Part shown: positions 34,841 through 43,440 of the stretch, in pieces | How the letters are laid out: the number at the start of each line of letters is the position of its first letter | How positions within the stretch are numbered: position 1 is the first letter of the stretch | NCBI RefSeq assembly: GCF_001748365.1 | Contig: NZ_BDHH01000011.1 | Span: 117,677-170,128 of the forward strand | Origin: Fusibacter sp. 3D3 | Lineage (GTDB): Bacteria; Bacillota; Clostridia; Peptostreptococcales; Acidaminobacteraceae | DNA length: 52,452 bases | Reading direction: 5' to 3' | The notes under the pieces: model-generated | The model's database searches: none | The model's input: only the letters and a program-made list of their open reading frames with translations | Told to the model about the DNA's origin: nothing | Program-made: the position numbers and the translations under genes

Positions 34841-36079
34841 TTAACCTTTAAATTTTCTGAAAATCAAGGTAGCGTTGTGTCCACCAAAGCCAAGTGAATT
34901 GGTAAGTGCATAAGTCACTTCTTGATTTCTACCAACGTTTGGCACATAATCCAGATCACAAAGTTCATCTGCTTCTGTAAAGTTGATGGTAGGTGGTACG
35001 AAACTGTCCATGATTGAATGGATACAAACGATGGATTCAATTGCGCCCGCTGCACCGAGTAAATGGCCAGTCATAGATTTGGTAGAGGATACAGGTACCT
35101 TGTAAGCATAATCACCAAATGCGGATTTAATGGCTGCAGTTTCAAAGATATCATTGTATGGCGTACTTGTACCGTGAGCATTGATGTAACCCACTTCCTC
35201 TGGTGTGATCCCCGCATCTTTCAATGCCATTTTCATCGCTCTAGCGCCACCTTCACCCCCTGGAGCAGGCGTTGTAATGTGGTGCGAATCACTTGTTGAA
35301 CCATAGCCTACGAGTTCAGCATAGATTGTTGCACCTCTTTTTTGAGCGTGCTCAAGTGTTTCGAGTACGAGCATTGCAGCACCTTCTGACATGACAAAAC
35401 CACTTCTTTCCTTGTCAAAAGGGATAGAGGCTCTCATGGGATCATGAGATTCATTAAGTGCAGTCATCGCTTGAAAACCACCGATGCCAAGTGCTGAAAT
35501 AGAAGCTTCAGAACCGCCAGCGATGATCACATCATGATAGCCACATCTCAAATCTTTAAAAGCTTCTCCAATAGCACTTGCGCTTGATGCACATGCGGTA
35601 TTGTAAGTAAGACAAGAGCCTTTTACACCAAGTGCTATAGAGACGTTACCCGCAGCCATGTTAGAGATCGACATTGGGATGAAAAACGGTGACATTCTGT
35701 CAGCGCCTTTAGTAATAAGTTTTTCACTATTTTCTTCGATTGTGATGAGACCACCAATCCCCGAGCCTAAATAAACACCAACAGCTTGGGCATTGTCATC
35801 ATCAATTGTTAAATTAGAATCTTGTACAGCAAGTTGCGATGCTGCAATGGCGAAATGTGTAAAACGATCCATACGTTTTGCGTCTTTTTTATTGATATAA
35901 TCGGTGACAACGAAATCTTTGATCTCGCCAGCACATTTAACTTTGAAATTTGCTGTATCAAAAGATTCAATTAAACTGATTCCACATGTACCTGCTTTGA
36001 TATTTTTTAAAAAGGTATCTTTTCCTGCTCCGATAGGGGATACAACACCCATTCCAGTAACAACAACTCTATTATTCAT
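34841..36079 (-). CDS. fabF: Beta-ketoacyl-ACP synthase II
   Basis: Condenses malonyl-ACP with acyl-ACP during elongation. Thiolase-fold protein of 412 residues with nucleophile Cys163 in NTACASSASAIG, first catalytic His in NAHGTSTPYND (about 303) and second His in SMTGHLLGAAG (about 340), the Cys-His-His pattern of FabF. GGAGGC precedes the ATG. Confidence 0.96.
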   Translation of the reverse strand: MNNRVVVTGMGVVSPIGAGKDTFLKNIKAGTCGISLIESFDTANFKVKCAGEIKDFVVTDYINKKDAKRMDRFTHFAIAASQLAVQDSNLTIDDDNAQAVGVYLGSGIGGLITIEENSEKLITKGADRMSPFFIPMSISNMAAGNVSIALGVKGSCLTYNTACASSASAIGEAFKDLRCGYHDVIIAGGSEASISALGIGGFQAMTALNESHDPMRASIPFDKERSGFVMSEGAAMLVLETLEHAQKRGATIYAELVGYGSTSDSHHITTPAPGGEGGARAMKMALKDAGITPEEVGYINAHGTSTPYNDIFETAAIKSAFGDYAYKVPVSSTKSMTGHLLGAAGAIESIVCIHSIMDSFVPPTINFTEADELCDLDYVPNVGRNQEVTYALTNSLGFGGHNATLIFRKFKG

Positions 36080-36131
36080 TATAAAATGCCTCCAGTCATG
36101 ATTTTGTTAATAATGTTTTTAACGCATTGTT

Positions 36132-36854
36132 CTAAATTGCCATACCGCCATCTACTTGGATGACTTGACCTGTAATATAATTGGCCTTATCAGATGCTAG
36201 GAAAACCACCACACCAGCAACATCTTCGGGTTGACCAAATTTACCAAGAGGAATTTTGGATAAGGAAGCTTGTTTTGCTTCTTCGCTAATGGCATCGGAC
36301 ATTTTCGTTTGAATAAACCCAGGGGCTATGGCATTGACAGTGATGTTTCTTGAAGCGAGTTCTCTGGCGATGGATTTCGTAAAACCGATAATACCTGCTT
36401 TTGAAGCTGCATAGTTGGATTGTCCAACGTTCCCAGTGATACCAACAACAGATGATATGTTGATGATTCTACCAAATTTCTGTTTGAGCATGATTCTTGA
36501 CACGTGCTTGGTACAATTAAAAGTCCCTTTTAAATTGATGTTTTGGACGGAATCAAAATCTGCTTCGCTCATTCTGAGGATGAGATTGTCCTTGGTGATC
36601 CCAGCATTGTTTACAAGGAGATCAATTTGTCCAAAAGTTGATTTAGCAGTATTGATGATGTTTTCGGCCTCTTCAAAATTGCTGACGTCACCTTGAACTA
36701 AGATGGTTTCTGTTTTTAATGTGCTTGCAAGTTCCTCAAGCGCCTCACGACTATTTCGATAGTTAAGGACTAAGTTGTAGCCTTCTTCGGCAAGTGCGAT
36801 GGCGATGGCTTTTCCAATGCCTCGACTGGCACCTGTAACGATTGCGACTTTCAT
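36132..36854 (-). CDS. fabG: 3-oxoacyl-ACP reductase
   Basis: NADPH-dependent short-chain reductase of fatty acid elongation, 240 residues. The cofactor motif is TGASRGIGKAIA at 7-18. NNAGIT is at 82-87. The catalytic triad is Ser135, Tyr148 and Lys152 (ISSVVG and YAASKAG). ATGAGGTG lies before the start. It is separated from fabD by 118 bases that contain a strong inverted repeat. Confidence 0.95.
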   Translation of the reverse strand: MKVAIVTGASRGIGKAIAIALAEEGYNLVLNYRNSREALEELASTLKTETILVQGDVSNFEEAENIINTAKSTFGQIDLLVNNAGITKDNLILRMSEADFDSVQNINLKGTFNCTKHVSRIMLKQKFGRIINISSVVGITGNVGQSNYAASKAGIIGFTKSIARELASRNITVNAIAPGFIQTKMSDAISEEAKQASLSKIPLGKFGQPEDVAGVVVFLASDKANYITGQVIQVDGGMAI

Positions 36855-36886
36855 TTGAACACCTCATTTTTATAGGGCATGACTTG

Positions 36887-36927
36887 CCTAGAAATAGTCT
36901 TTTCATTTTGAAAAGACTATTTCTAGG
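36887..36927. repeat. Perfect 18-bp inverted repeat in the fabD-fabG gap
   Basis: Arms at 36887-36904 and 36910-36927 are exact reverse complements around a 5-base loop. No T run follows on the minus strand, so it is not a standard terminator. It may be an RNase-protected or RNase-cut hairpin, or a small repeat insertion. Confidence 0.8.
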
Positions 36928-36972
36928 GTCAGATAATAGACAAAATAATTTTTGACTTTTGACGCGCTAACC

Positions 36973-37929
36973 TTATATAGCTCTTTCAATAAAGGCATCA
37001 TTGAAATAAGCAACAGCGCTATTTAAGGATTCTAAATCATGAATTGAAACGACTTTGATGCTTTTATCAATCTTGCCAATAAAAGAGGAAAGTGCATTTC
37101 CAGGGCCGAATTCGACGATTGTGTCAATGCCTATGGATTTCATGGACTCAATACACTCAATCCATCTTACGGAACTCGTAACTTGCTTGGCAAGTGTATC
37201 TTTAATCAGGGTTTCAGAAGATACGATTCTGCCATCTACATTTGAAATAACAGGCACTTTCATATCAAAGATATTGACGTTTTCAAGTTCAGCTGCTAAA
37301 TTTTCTTGAGCTTTAACAAGCATAGAGGTATGGAAAGGCGCACTCACAGGAAGTGGTAACACGCGTTTGGCACCTTTTTCTTTTGCGATTTCACCAGCGA
37401 TTTCAAGTGCTTTGAGATCGCCGCCAATGACGATTTGCTTTGGAGAATTGTAATTACAGACTTCTACAGTGCCATGAGCACTGGCAAGTTTAGCAACTTC
37501 TTCTGTTTCTTCAGGCGATAAGCCTACAATGGCGCTCATACCACCAACACCAAAAGGAACGGCTTCTTGCATAAAAGCACCTCTTTTTTTGACGAGTTGA
37601 ACCGCTTCATCAAAAGCGAGAGAGCCTGAACAAACATGTGCACTGTATTCACCAAGGCTTAAGCCTGCAACGGCACTCGGTTTGATCGACATTTTAGATT
37701 CAAAGGCTTTGAGCATAGCGATGGAGGTTGTTAAGATCGCTGGCTGAGTGATTTCAGTCTTGTTAAGATCTTCTTGAGGACCGTTAAAGCAAAGTGATTT
37801 TAAATCATATCCTAAAGCGAGATTTGCTTGATCATAAACAACACGACTGACTTCATAAGCCTCGAAGAATTCTTTTCCCATACCTTCTTTTTGTGCACCT
37901 TGTCCTGCAAACACATAACCAATTTTCAT
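36973..37929 (-). CDS. fabD: Malonyl-CoA:ACP transacylase
   Basis: Loads malonyl groups onto acyl carrier protein. A 318-residue protein with YVFAGQGAQKEGMGKE at the N-terminus, nucleophile Ser91 in AGLSLGEYSAHVCSG and His200 in PVSAPFHTSML. It follows fabK by 15 bases, so the two are probably co-translated. Confidence 0.95.
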   Translation of the reverse strand: MKIGYVFAGQGAQKEGMGKEFFEAYEVSRVVYDQANLALGYDLKSLCFNGPQEDLNKTEITQPAILTTSIAMLKAFESKMSIKPSAVAGLSLGEYSAHVCSGSLAFDEAVQLVKKRGAFMQEAVPFGVGGMSAIVGLSPEETEEVAKLASAHGTVEVCNYNSPKQIVIGGDLKALEIAGEIAKEKGAKRVLPLPVSAPFHTSMLVKAQENLAAELENVNIFDMKVPVISNVDGRIVSSETLIKDTLAKQVTSSVRWIECIESMKSIGIDTIVEFGPGNALSSFIGKIDKSIKVVSIHDLESLNSAVAYFNDAFIERAI

Positions 37930-37944
37930 AACATACCGTCCTTT

Positions 37945-38895
37945 CTATTTATTAGCAACCATTTTAAAGTTTTTGAGTATGACTGTTTCACATTCAGTAA
38001 AAATTTGTTTAATAATTTCTTCAGAGGACTCTTCCTTTTTTATAAGACCAGCCACTTGACCTGCCATGACAGAACCAAACTGAATATCGCCATCAACAGC
38101 TGCTTTTCTGAGAGCACCTACACCAAGCGCATCGATTGCTTCAGGCGAAGCATTCTGCTTTTCAAGTTCAGCACATTGACGATAGAGTTTGTTTTTTAGA
38201 ATTCTCACAGGGTGGCCCGTTGATCTTCCAGAGATCACAGAAGAAGTATCTTTTGCACTGATGACCATGCCTTTATAAGCCGCGTGCACATTGCACTCGT
38301 GAGCAACAAGAAAACGTGTACCGACTTGGATGCCTTGAGCACCGAGCATAAACGCGGCTGCTGCACCTCTACCGTCGGCAATCCCACCAGCTGCTATAAC
38401 GGGGATGTTGACAGAATCAATGACCTGCGGGACAAGTGCCATGGTTGTGAGCTCGCCAATATGCCCGCCTGATTCCATGCCCTCAGCAATGAGTGCATCT
38501 ACGTTTAAAGACTCCATTCTTCTGGCGAGGGCCACAGATGCAACCACTGGAATAATCTTGATATTTGCCGCTTTTAGACGTTCGATATATTTGCCTGGAC
38601 TCCCTGCCCCTGTAATGACAATAGGGACTTTTTTTTCAATTGCGAGGTCGATGATATCATCCACAAAGGGGCTTAATAACATGACGTTAAGTGCATAAGG
38701 TTTTTGAGTTAAGCTTTGAATTCTAGTAATTTGTTTTTCGACAATATGCTTTTCAGCATTGCCGCCAGCAATAACCCCAAGACCACCTGCGTTGGAAACG
38801 GCTGCAGCTAAGTCGGCATCTGAAATCCATGCCATCCCACCTTGTAAGATTGGGTATTCAATATTAAGTAAATCGCAGATGTTTGTTCTAAACAT
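37945..38895 (-). CDS. fabK: Enoyl-ACP reductase II (FMN)
   Basis: Final reduction of each fatty acid elongation cycle, by the flavoprotein isozyme that is resistant to triclosan and found in Firmicutes that lack FabI. TIM-barrel protein of 316 residues related to 2-nitropropane dioxygenase: YPILQGGMAWISDADLAAAV at the start, AAGGIADGRGAAAA and LGAQGIQVGTRFL for FMN phosphate binding. Its position inside the fab operon excludes a nitronate monooxygenase role. GGAGG precedes the ATG. Confidence 0.95.
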   Translation of the reverse strand: MFRTNICDLLNIEYPILQGGMAWISDADLAAAVSNAGGLGVIAGGNAEKHIVEKQITRIQSLTQKPYALNVMLLSPFVDDIIDLAIEKKVPIVITGAGSPGKYIERLKAANIKIIPVVASVALARRMESLNVDALIAEGMESGGHIGELTTMALVPQVIDSVNIPVIAAGGIADGRGAAAAFMLGAQGIQVGTRFLVAHECNVHAAYKGMVISAKDTSSVISGRSTGHPVRILKNKLYRQCAELEKQNASPEAIDALGVGALRKAAVDGDIQFGSVMAGQVAGLIKKEESSEEIIKQIFTECETVILKNFKMVANK

Positions 38896-38953
38896 ATTGC
38901 CTCCTTGAAGACTATAAAAAGTTTATAAAAAGTTTATTTGTTTTCTTTATGAA

Positions 38954-38983
38954 GAAAATCCTAGGCATAAGCCAAGGATTTTC
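38954..38983 (-). terminator. Attenuator-like hairpin between acpP and fabK
   Basis: GAAAATCCT and AGGATTTTC arms plus an inner GGC/GCC pair. On the minus strand it ends in TTTTCTTC, a poor T tract. It could cut transcription partly, giving more acpP than downstream fab message. Confidence 0.5.
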
Positions 38984-39009
38984 ATTAAAGGATATTGAGA
39001 TCATAAATG

Positions 39010-39231
39010 TTATTTATTGATGTAATTAACGATATCGCCCACTGTTTTGATGTTTACAGCGTCGTTTTCTTCAACTTTTACTTCAAAAGCATCTTCGATT
39101 GACATGATCAAATCCACCATATCCAGTGAATCTGCGCCTAAGTCTTCTCTGATGTTGCTTTCCAATGTCACTTCATTTGCATCTAAATCTAATTCTTCTA
39201 CTAGAATATCTCTTACTTTTTCAAAAGTCAT
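39010..39231 (-). CDS. acpP: Acyl carrier protein
   Basis: Carries growing acyl chains on a 4'-phosphopantetheine arm. A 73-residue acidic protein; the arm attaches to Ser35 in LGADSLDMVDLIM. An in-frame ATG eight codons upstream (39255) exists, but AGGAGG lies nine bases before the ATG at 39231, which gives the canonical MTFEKVRDIL start. First gene of the fab operon; the next gene, fabK, is 114 bases away behind a hairpin. Confidence 0.96.
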   Translation of the reverse strand: MTFEKVRDILVEELDLDANEVTLESNIREDLGADSLDMVDLIMSIEDAFEVKVEENDAVNIKTVGDIVNYINK

Positions 39232-39315
39232 TTTAAAGTTCCTCCTAAATTTCATTTCATATTATGAGTTCATCATTATTCCGAATAATAGTGGCGACAG
39301 AATCGCCGATAATCA

Positions 39316-39356
39316 TTTGACATTCAAAGTATATGTCACTTAAACATGAGAATCAA
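39316..39356 (-). promoter_or_regulatory. fab operon promoter with overlapping FabT-like operator
   Basis: On the minus strand: TTGATT (39351-39356), 17-base spacer, TATACT (39328-39333). The palindrome TTTGACATTCAAA (39316-39328) begins on the last base of the -10 box and covers the start site. Its arms TTTGA/TCAAA and 3-base spacer equal the core of the streptococcal FabT site (TTTGATTATCAAA). No FabT gene is in the window. Confidence 0.6.
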
Positions 39357-39363
39357 GGCATTT

Positions 39364-39702
39364 TATAAATTGTTTATAATTGAGCATAAATTGTTAATAA
39401 AGAAAATGAAGGCGTGCCTCTAAGAGAGAGGCCTTTAAAACGCATAAATCTTAAGGCTTATAGATAAGAGAATATAATAGAAGAAACTTACTTGTGAGAA
39501 TCGAAACAATCCAATAGGGCTGATTGTGGTTTATGCAACATTGATGCATAAAAATACATCTATTCTTATTAATAAATTTAAGTTGAACGCTGTCTACGGA
39601 CGCCTAAAATCGAATTTGATAAAGTAAAAGGCAAAAAAACTTTAAAAAACAGCACAAGCTAAAGAAAAAAACATTATGTTCAATGAAAATATACAAAATG
39701 GG
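39364..39702. other. Divergent intergenic region between fab and pyc
   Basis: About 340 non-coding bases. Seen in it: a GCCTCT/AGAGGC hairpin near 39415-39432 and TTTATGCA/TGCATAAA arms near 39530-39552. I recognise no known riboswitch and no reading frame with a ribosome site. Confidence 0.4.
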
Positions 39703-39731
39703 TTGTATTTTTATGTGAAGACTGATATATT
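39703..39731 (+). promoter_or_regulatory. Candidate promoter of pyc
   Basis: TTGTAT, 17-base spacer, TATATT, ending 31 bases before the GTG start codon. Confidence 0.45.
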
Positions 39732-39762
39732 GGTATGAATTAAATGTGAGGAGGGCTCAGAC

Positions 39763-42700
39763 GTGAAGAAGTTTAAACGTGTACTTGTAGCCAATAGAGG
39801 TGAAATTGCGATTCGCGTCTTTAGGGCATGCCATGAACTTGGTATTAGAACGGTGGCAGTCTATTCTAAAGAAGATCAAAATTCACTCTTTAGAACGAAG
39901 GCAGATGAATCCTATCTTATAGGCAAAAATAAAGGGCCGATTGAGGCGTATCTTGATATCGATGAAATCGTGAAACTTGCAATCAAAAAAGGTGTTGATG
40001 CCATTCATCCCGGCTATGGTTTTCTATCAGAAAATCCAGATTTCGCAAAGAAATGTGCAGAAGCTGGGATTGAATTTATAGGGCCGACACCGGAAATGAT
40101 GATTTCTGTAGGGGATAAAATCAAGTCTAAAATAGTGGCTACCACAGCAGGGGTCCCTATAATTCCTGGTGTTGAAAGACCGATAGCGAATGATGAAGAG
40201 GCAAAACAATTCGCACAAAAAGCAGGTTATCCGATTATGCTCAAAGCAGCGTCAGGCGGTGGCGGTAGAGGTATGAGGATTGTAAGGGATGAAAAACATA
40301 TTTTGAAGGAATTTCACGCAGCGCGTTCAGAAGCGCTTAAAGCTTTTGGCAATGATGATATTTTTATTGAAAAATATTTAGAGGCACCAAAGCATATTGA
40401 AGTTCAGATTTTAGGGGATAAGCAGGGGCATATCGTCCATCTCTTTGAAAGGGATTGTTCTATTCAAAGAAGACATCAAAAAGTTGTGGAGTTCACACCT
40501 TCACTTTGCTTGACAGATGCACAGAGAAAGATGATTTGTGAGGACGCTCTAAAAATAGCAAGGGCTGTTAACTATAGAGGTGCTGGGACTTGTGAATTTT
40601 TAGTAGATCAGACAGGGGCACATTACTTTATTGAAATGAATCCTAGAATTCAAGTAGAACATACGGTTACCGAGATGGTCACAGGTATTGACCTTGTACA
40701 AGCGCAAATTTTAGTTGCAGAAGGCTATGCGCTGGATTCTCAAGAGATCGATATTAAAGGTCAAGAGAGCATTCACGTCAACGGTTATGCCATTCAATGC
40801 CGGATCACAACAGAAGATCCCAAACATGATTTTATGCCAGACACAGGCAAGATTGATGTCTATAGAACAGGCTCTGGATTTGGTGTGAGACTTGATGGTG
40901 GCAACGGGTTTACAGGTGCAGTCATTTCACCTTACTATGACAGTTTATTGGTTAAATGTACCACTTGGTCAAGAAGCTTTGAAGATGCGATTCGTAAATC
41001 GGTAAGAGCGATTAAGGAAATTAAGATTAGTGGGGTTAAGACGAATACAGATTTCCTTATTAATGTGCTCAATCATGAGACTTTCCACAAAGGGCTTTGC
41101 GATACGAATTTTATAGCAGATAACAAGTCGTTAGTGGATTTTAAATCTAAAACAGATAAAGAATTGCGCGTCCTCAATTTCATTGGAGAAAAAGTGGTCA
41201 ATGAAACGAAGGGCCGAAAACAAGAGTTCGATGTGCCGCATGTCCCTAATATTGAGGGGATGGCTCGGGGCTTCGGTACAAAGCAAATACTGGATCAAAA
41301 AGGTGCAAAAGGTGTTGTGGACTGGATTAGAGGTCAAAACAGATTGCTTCTGACAGATACCACTATGCGCGATGCTCATCAATCACTAATGGCGACGCGC
41401 ATGAGAACTGTGGATATGAAGAAGATCGCAAAAGCCACAGCAGTGCTTGCGCCAGAGCTCTTTTCGCTTGAAATGTGGGGCGGTGCAACTTTTGATGTGG
41501 CGTATCGTTTTCTAAAAGAAAACCCATGGGATAGACTCGATAGCATCAGGGAAAGAGTACCTAATGTACTGCTTCAAATGCTCATCAGAGGCTCAAATGG
41601 CGTTGGGTATAAGAATTATCCTGATAATGTGATTAAAGCCTTAATCGATGAATCCGCAATGAGAGGGATTGATGTCTTTAGAATCTTTGACTCGCTCAAC
41701 TGGCTTGAAGGTATGAAGGTCTCGATGGATCAAGTGCTTCAAACTGGAAAAATTGCTGAGGGAACGCTTTGTTATACAGGGGATATACTGGACGAAACGC
41801 GGGATAAATACAGCCTTGAGTACTATGTGAAAATGGCTAAAGAAGTTGAAAAAATGGGTGCGCACATATTGGGCATCAAGGATATGTCAGCACTTTTAAA
41901 ACCATATGCGGCGAAGAAACTCATAACGGCACTGAAAAATGAGATTTCAATACCCATTCATCTTCACACACATGATACCACTGGAAATGGTGTGGCAACA
42001 TTGCTCATGGCAGCAGAGGCAGGTGTGGATATCGTAGATACTGCCTTTAACAGCATGTCAGGTCTCACAAGTCAACCCGCACTCAACAGCATCGTGGCAG
42101 CACTTTCGAATTCGTCAAGAGATACGGGGCTTAAACTGGATCATATCCAGCAAATATCGGATTATTGGGCGAATGTAAGACCAGTATATCAGAGTTTTGA
42201 ATCCGATCTCAAGACTTCTAGTGCTGAGATTTACAAATATGAAATTCCCGGTGGACAGTACTCAAATCTCAAACCACAGGTAGACAGTTTTGGTCTTTCA
42301 CACAAGTTTGGTGAAGTTAAGGAAATGTATAAAGCCGTAAACGATATGTTTGGGGATATCATCAAGGTAACACCTTCCTCTAAAGCCGTGGGCGACATGG
42401 CCATCTTTATGGTGCAAAATGAACTTACACCAGAGAATATCTTAGAGAAAGGTAAAGATCTTGCTTTTCCAGATTCGGTAGTTTCTTACTTTGGTGGTTA
42501 TATGGGACAGCCACAAGGTGGTTTTCCCGAGCCACTCCAAAAGATCGTGCTCAAAAATCAAGAGCCTGTGACTTGTAGACCGGGTGATTTGTTGCCTCCA
42601 GAGGACTTTGGTGCGATTGATTCACACCTTAGAAATAAATACAATATTAAACCCAGTAAATCGGATTTGATCAGTTACGCGCTTTATCCAAAAGTGGTGG

Positions 42701-43197
42701 ATGATTACTATGATTATCTGGATAAGCATGGTGATTTCAGCAGAATGGGCAGTGACATTTTCTTTCACGGTCTTATCGAAGGTGAAACATGTGAGGTGGA
42801 AATTGAATCTGGTAAAATATTGAATATAAAATTGCTTGAAATCGGTAAACTCCAAGAGGACGGCACAAGAGCGATCATCTATGAGGTAAATGGCAATAGA
42901 AGAGAAGTCTCTATTAAAGATGAGAGTTCATCGCTGAGAAGTAACCTTGCTCAAACGGTATTTGCAGATGAGACAAATCCTTGTGAAATCGGCAGTCCAA
43001 TACCAGGAAAAGTGACCAAAGTTTTGGTAAGCGAAGGGGATGAAGTGGCAGAAAATGATGTGCTGTTTATCATTGAAGCCATGAAGATGGAAACCACTAT
43101 CAGTGCAAAGCAAGGCGGCACAGTGGAGAAAATTTATGTGAAACAGGATCAACTTGTGAAATCAGGTGAACTACTACTTGAGGTGTGCATCGGATAA
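39763..43197 (+). CDS. pyc: Pyruvate carboxylase
   Basis: Biotin enzyme that makes oxaloacetate from pyruvate, bicarbonate and ATP. The single 1144-residue chain contains biotin carboxylase (1 to about 450; VANRGEIAIRVFRA, KAASGGGGRGMR, EMNPRIQVEHTVTE), carboxyltransferase (about 530-800; TDTTMRDAHQSLMATRMRT, and HLHTHDTTGNG for metal), the PYC tetramer region, and a biotinyl domain with Lys1108 in EAMKMET. GTG start with GAGGAGG nine bases before it. It faces away from the fab operon. It is anaplerotic and could also feed gluconeogenesis. Confidence 0.97.
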   Translation: MKKFKRVLVANRGEIAIRVFRACHELGIRTVAVYSKEDQNSLFRTKADESYLIGKNKGPIEAYLDIDEIVKLAIKKGVDAIHPGYGFLSENPDFAKKCAEAGIEFIGPTPEMMISVGDKIKSKIVATTAGVPIIPGVERPIANDEEAKQFAQKAGYPIMLKAASGGGGRGMRIVRDEKHILKEFHAARSEALKAFGNDDIFIEKYLEAPKHIEVQILGDKQGHIVHLFERDCSIQRRHQKVVEFTPSLCLTDAQRKMICEDALKIARAVNYRGAGTCEFLVDQTGAHYFIEMNPRIQVEHTVTEMVTGIDLVQAQILVAEGYALDSQEIDIKGQESIHVNGYAIQCRITTEDPKHDFMPDTGKIDVYRTGSGFGVRLDGGNGFTGAVISPYYDSLLVKCTTWSRSFEDAIRKSVRAIKEIKISGVKTNTDFLINVLNHETFHKGLCDTNFIADNKSLVDFKSKTDKELRVLNFIGEKVVNETKGRKQEFDVPHVPNIEGMARGFGTKQILDQKGAKGVVDWIRGQNRLLLTDTTMRDAHQSLMATRMRTVDMKKIAKATAVLAPELFSLEMWGGATFDVAYRFLKENPWDRLDSIRERVPNVLLQMLIRGSNGVGYKNYPDNVIKALIDESAMRGIDVFRIFDSLNWLEGMKVSMDQVLQTGKIAEGTLCYTGDILDETRDKYSLEYYVKMAKEVEKMGAHILGIKDMSALLKPYAAKKLITALKNEISIPIHLHTHDTTGNGVATLLMAAEAGVDIVDTAFNSMSGLTSQPALNSIVAALSNSSRDTGLKLDHIQQISDYWANVRPVYQSFESDLKTSSAEIYKYEIPGGQYSNLKPQVDSFGLSHKFGEVKEMYKAVNDMFGDIIKVTPSSKAVGDMAIFMVQNELTPENILEKGKDLAFPDSVVSYFGGYMGQPQGGFPEPLQKIVLKNQEPVTCRPGDLLPPEDFGAIDSHLRNKYNIKPSKSDLISYALYPKVVDDYYDYLDKHGDFSRMGSDIFFHGLIEGETCEVEIESGKILNIKLLEIGKLQEDGTRAIIYEVNGNRREVSIKDESSSLRSNLAQTVFADETNPCEIGSPIPGKVTKVLVSEGDEVAENDVLFIIEAMKMETTISAKQGGTVEKIYVKQDQLVKSGELLLEVCIG

Positions 43198-43210
43198 GTT
43201 TTAACTGTAT

Positions 43211-43297
43211 AAAAGCGATTATTCATTCAGACGGTCACGCCACAGGCAGCGCATTTCTGCCGAGGACTCATGACTAGAGGAAGGGATAATCGCTTTT
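43211..43297 (+). terminator. Long-stem terminator after pyc
   Basis: Twelve-base arms AAAAGCGATTAT and ATAATCGCTTTT enclose 63 bases with an inner GGCAG/CTGCC hairpin; TTTTG follows. Unusually large loop. Confidence 0.6.
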
Positions 43298-43358
43298 GTT
43301 GATTATAGAGCTTATAACGTTCAGATAGAGGCTATCCCCTTTTTGAAGGCGAAGGAAC

Positions 43359-43387
43359 TTTACATCAACTGGGGTTTAAACTATACT
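43359..43387 (+). promoter_or_regulatory. Candidate sigma-A promoter of the sensor kinase operon
   Basis: TTTACA, 17-base spacer, TATACT, 54 bases before the start codon. Confidence 0.5.
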
Positions 43388-43440
43388 ATTAATTAAGTTG
43401 CGCGATCATAAAAGTGTATTGAAAATCATTTGAAAGGCAT

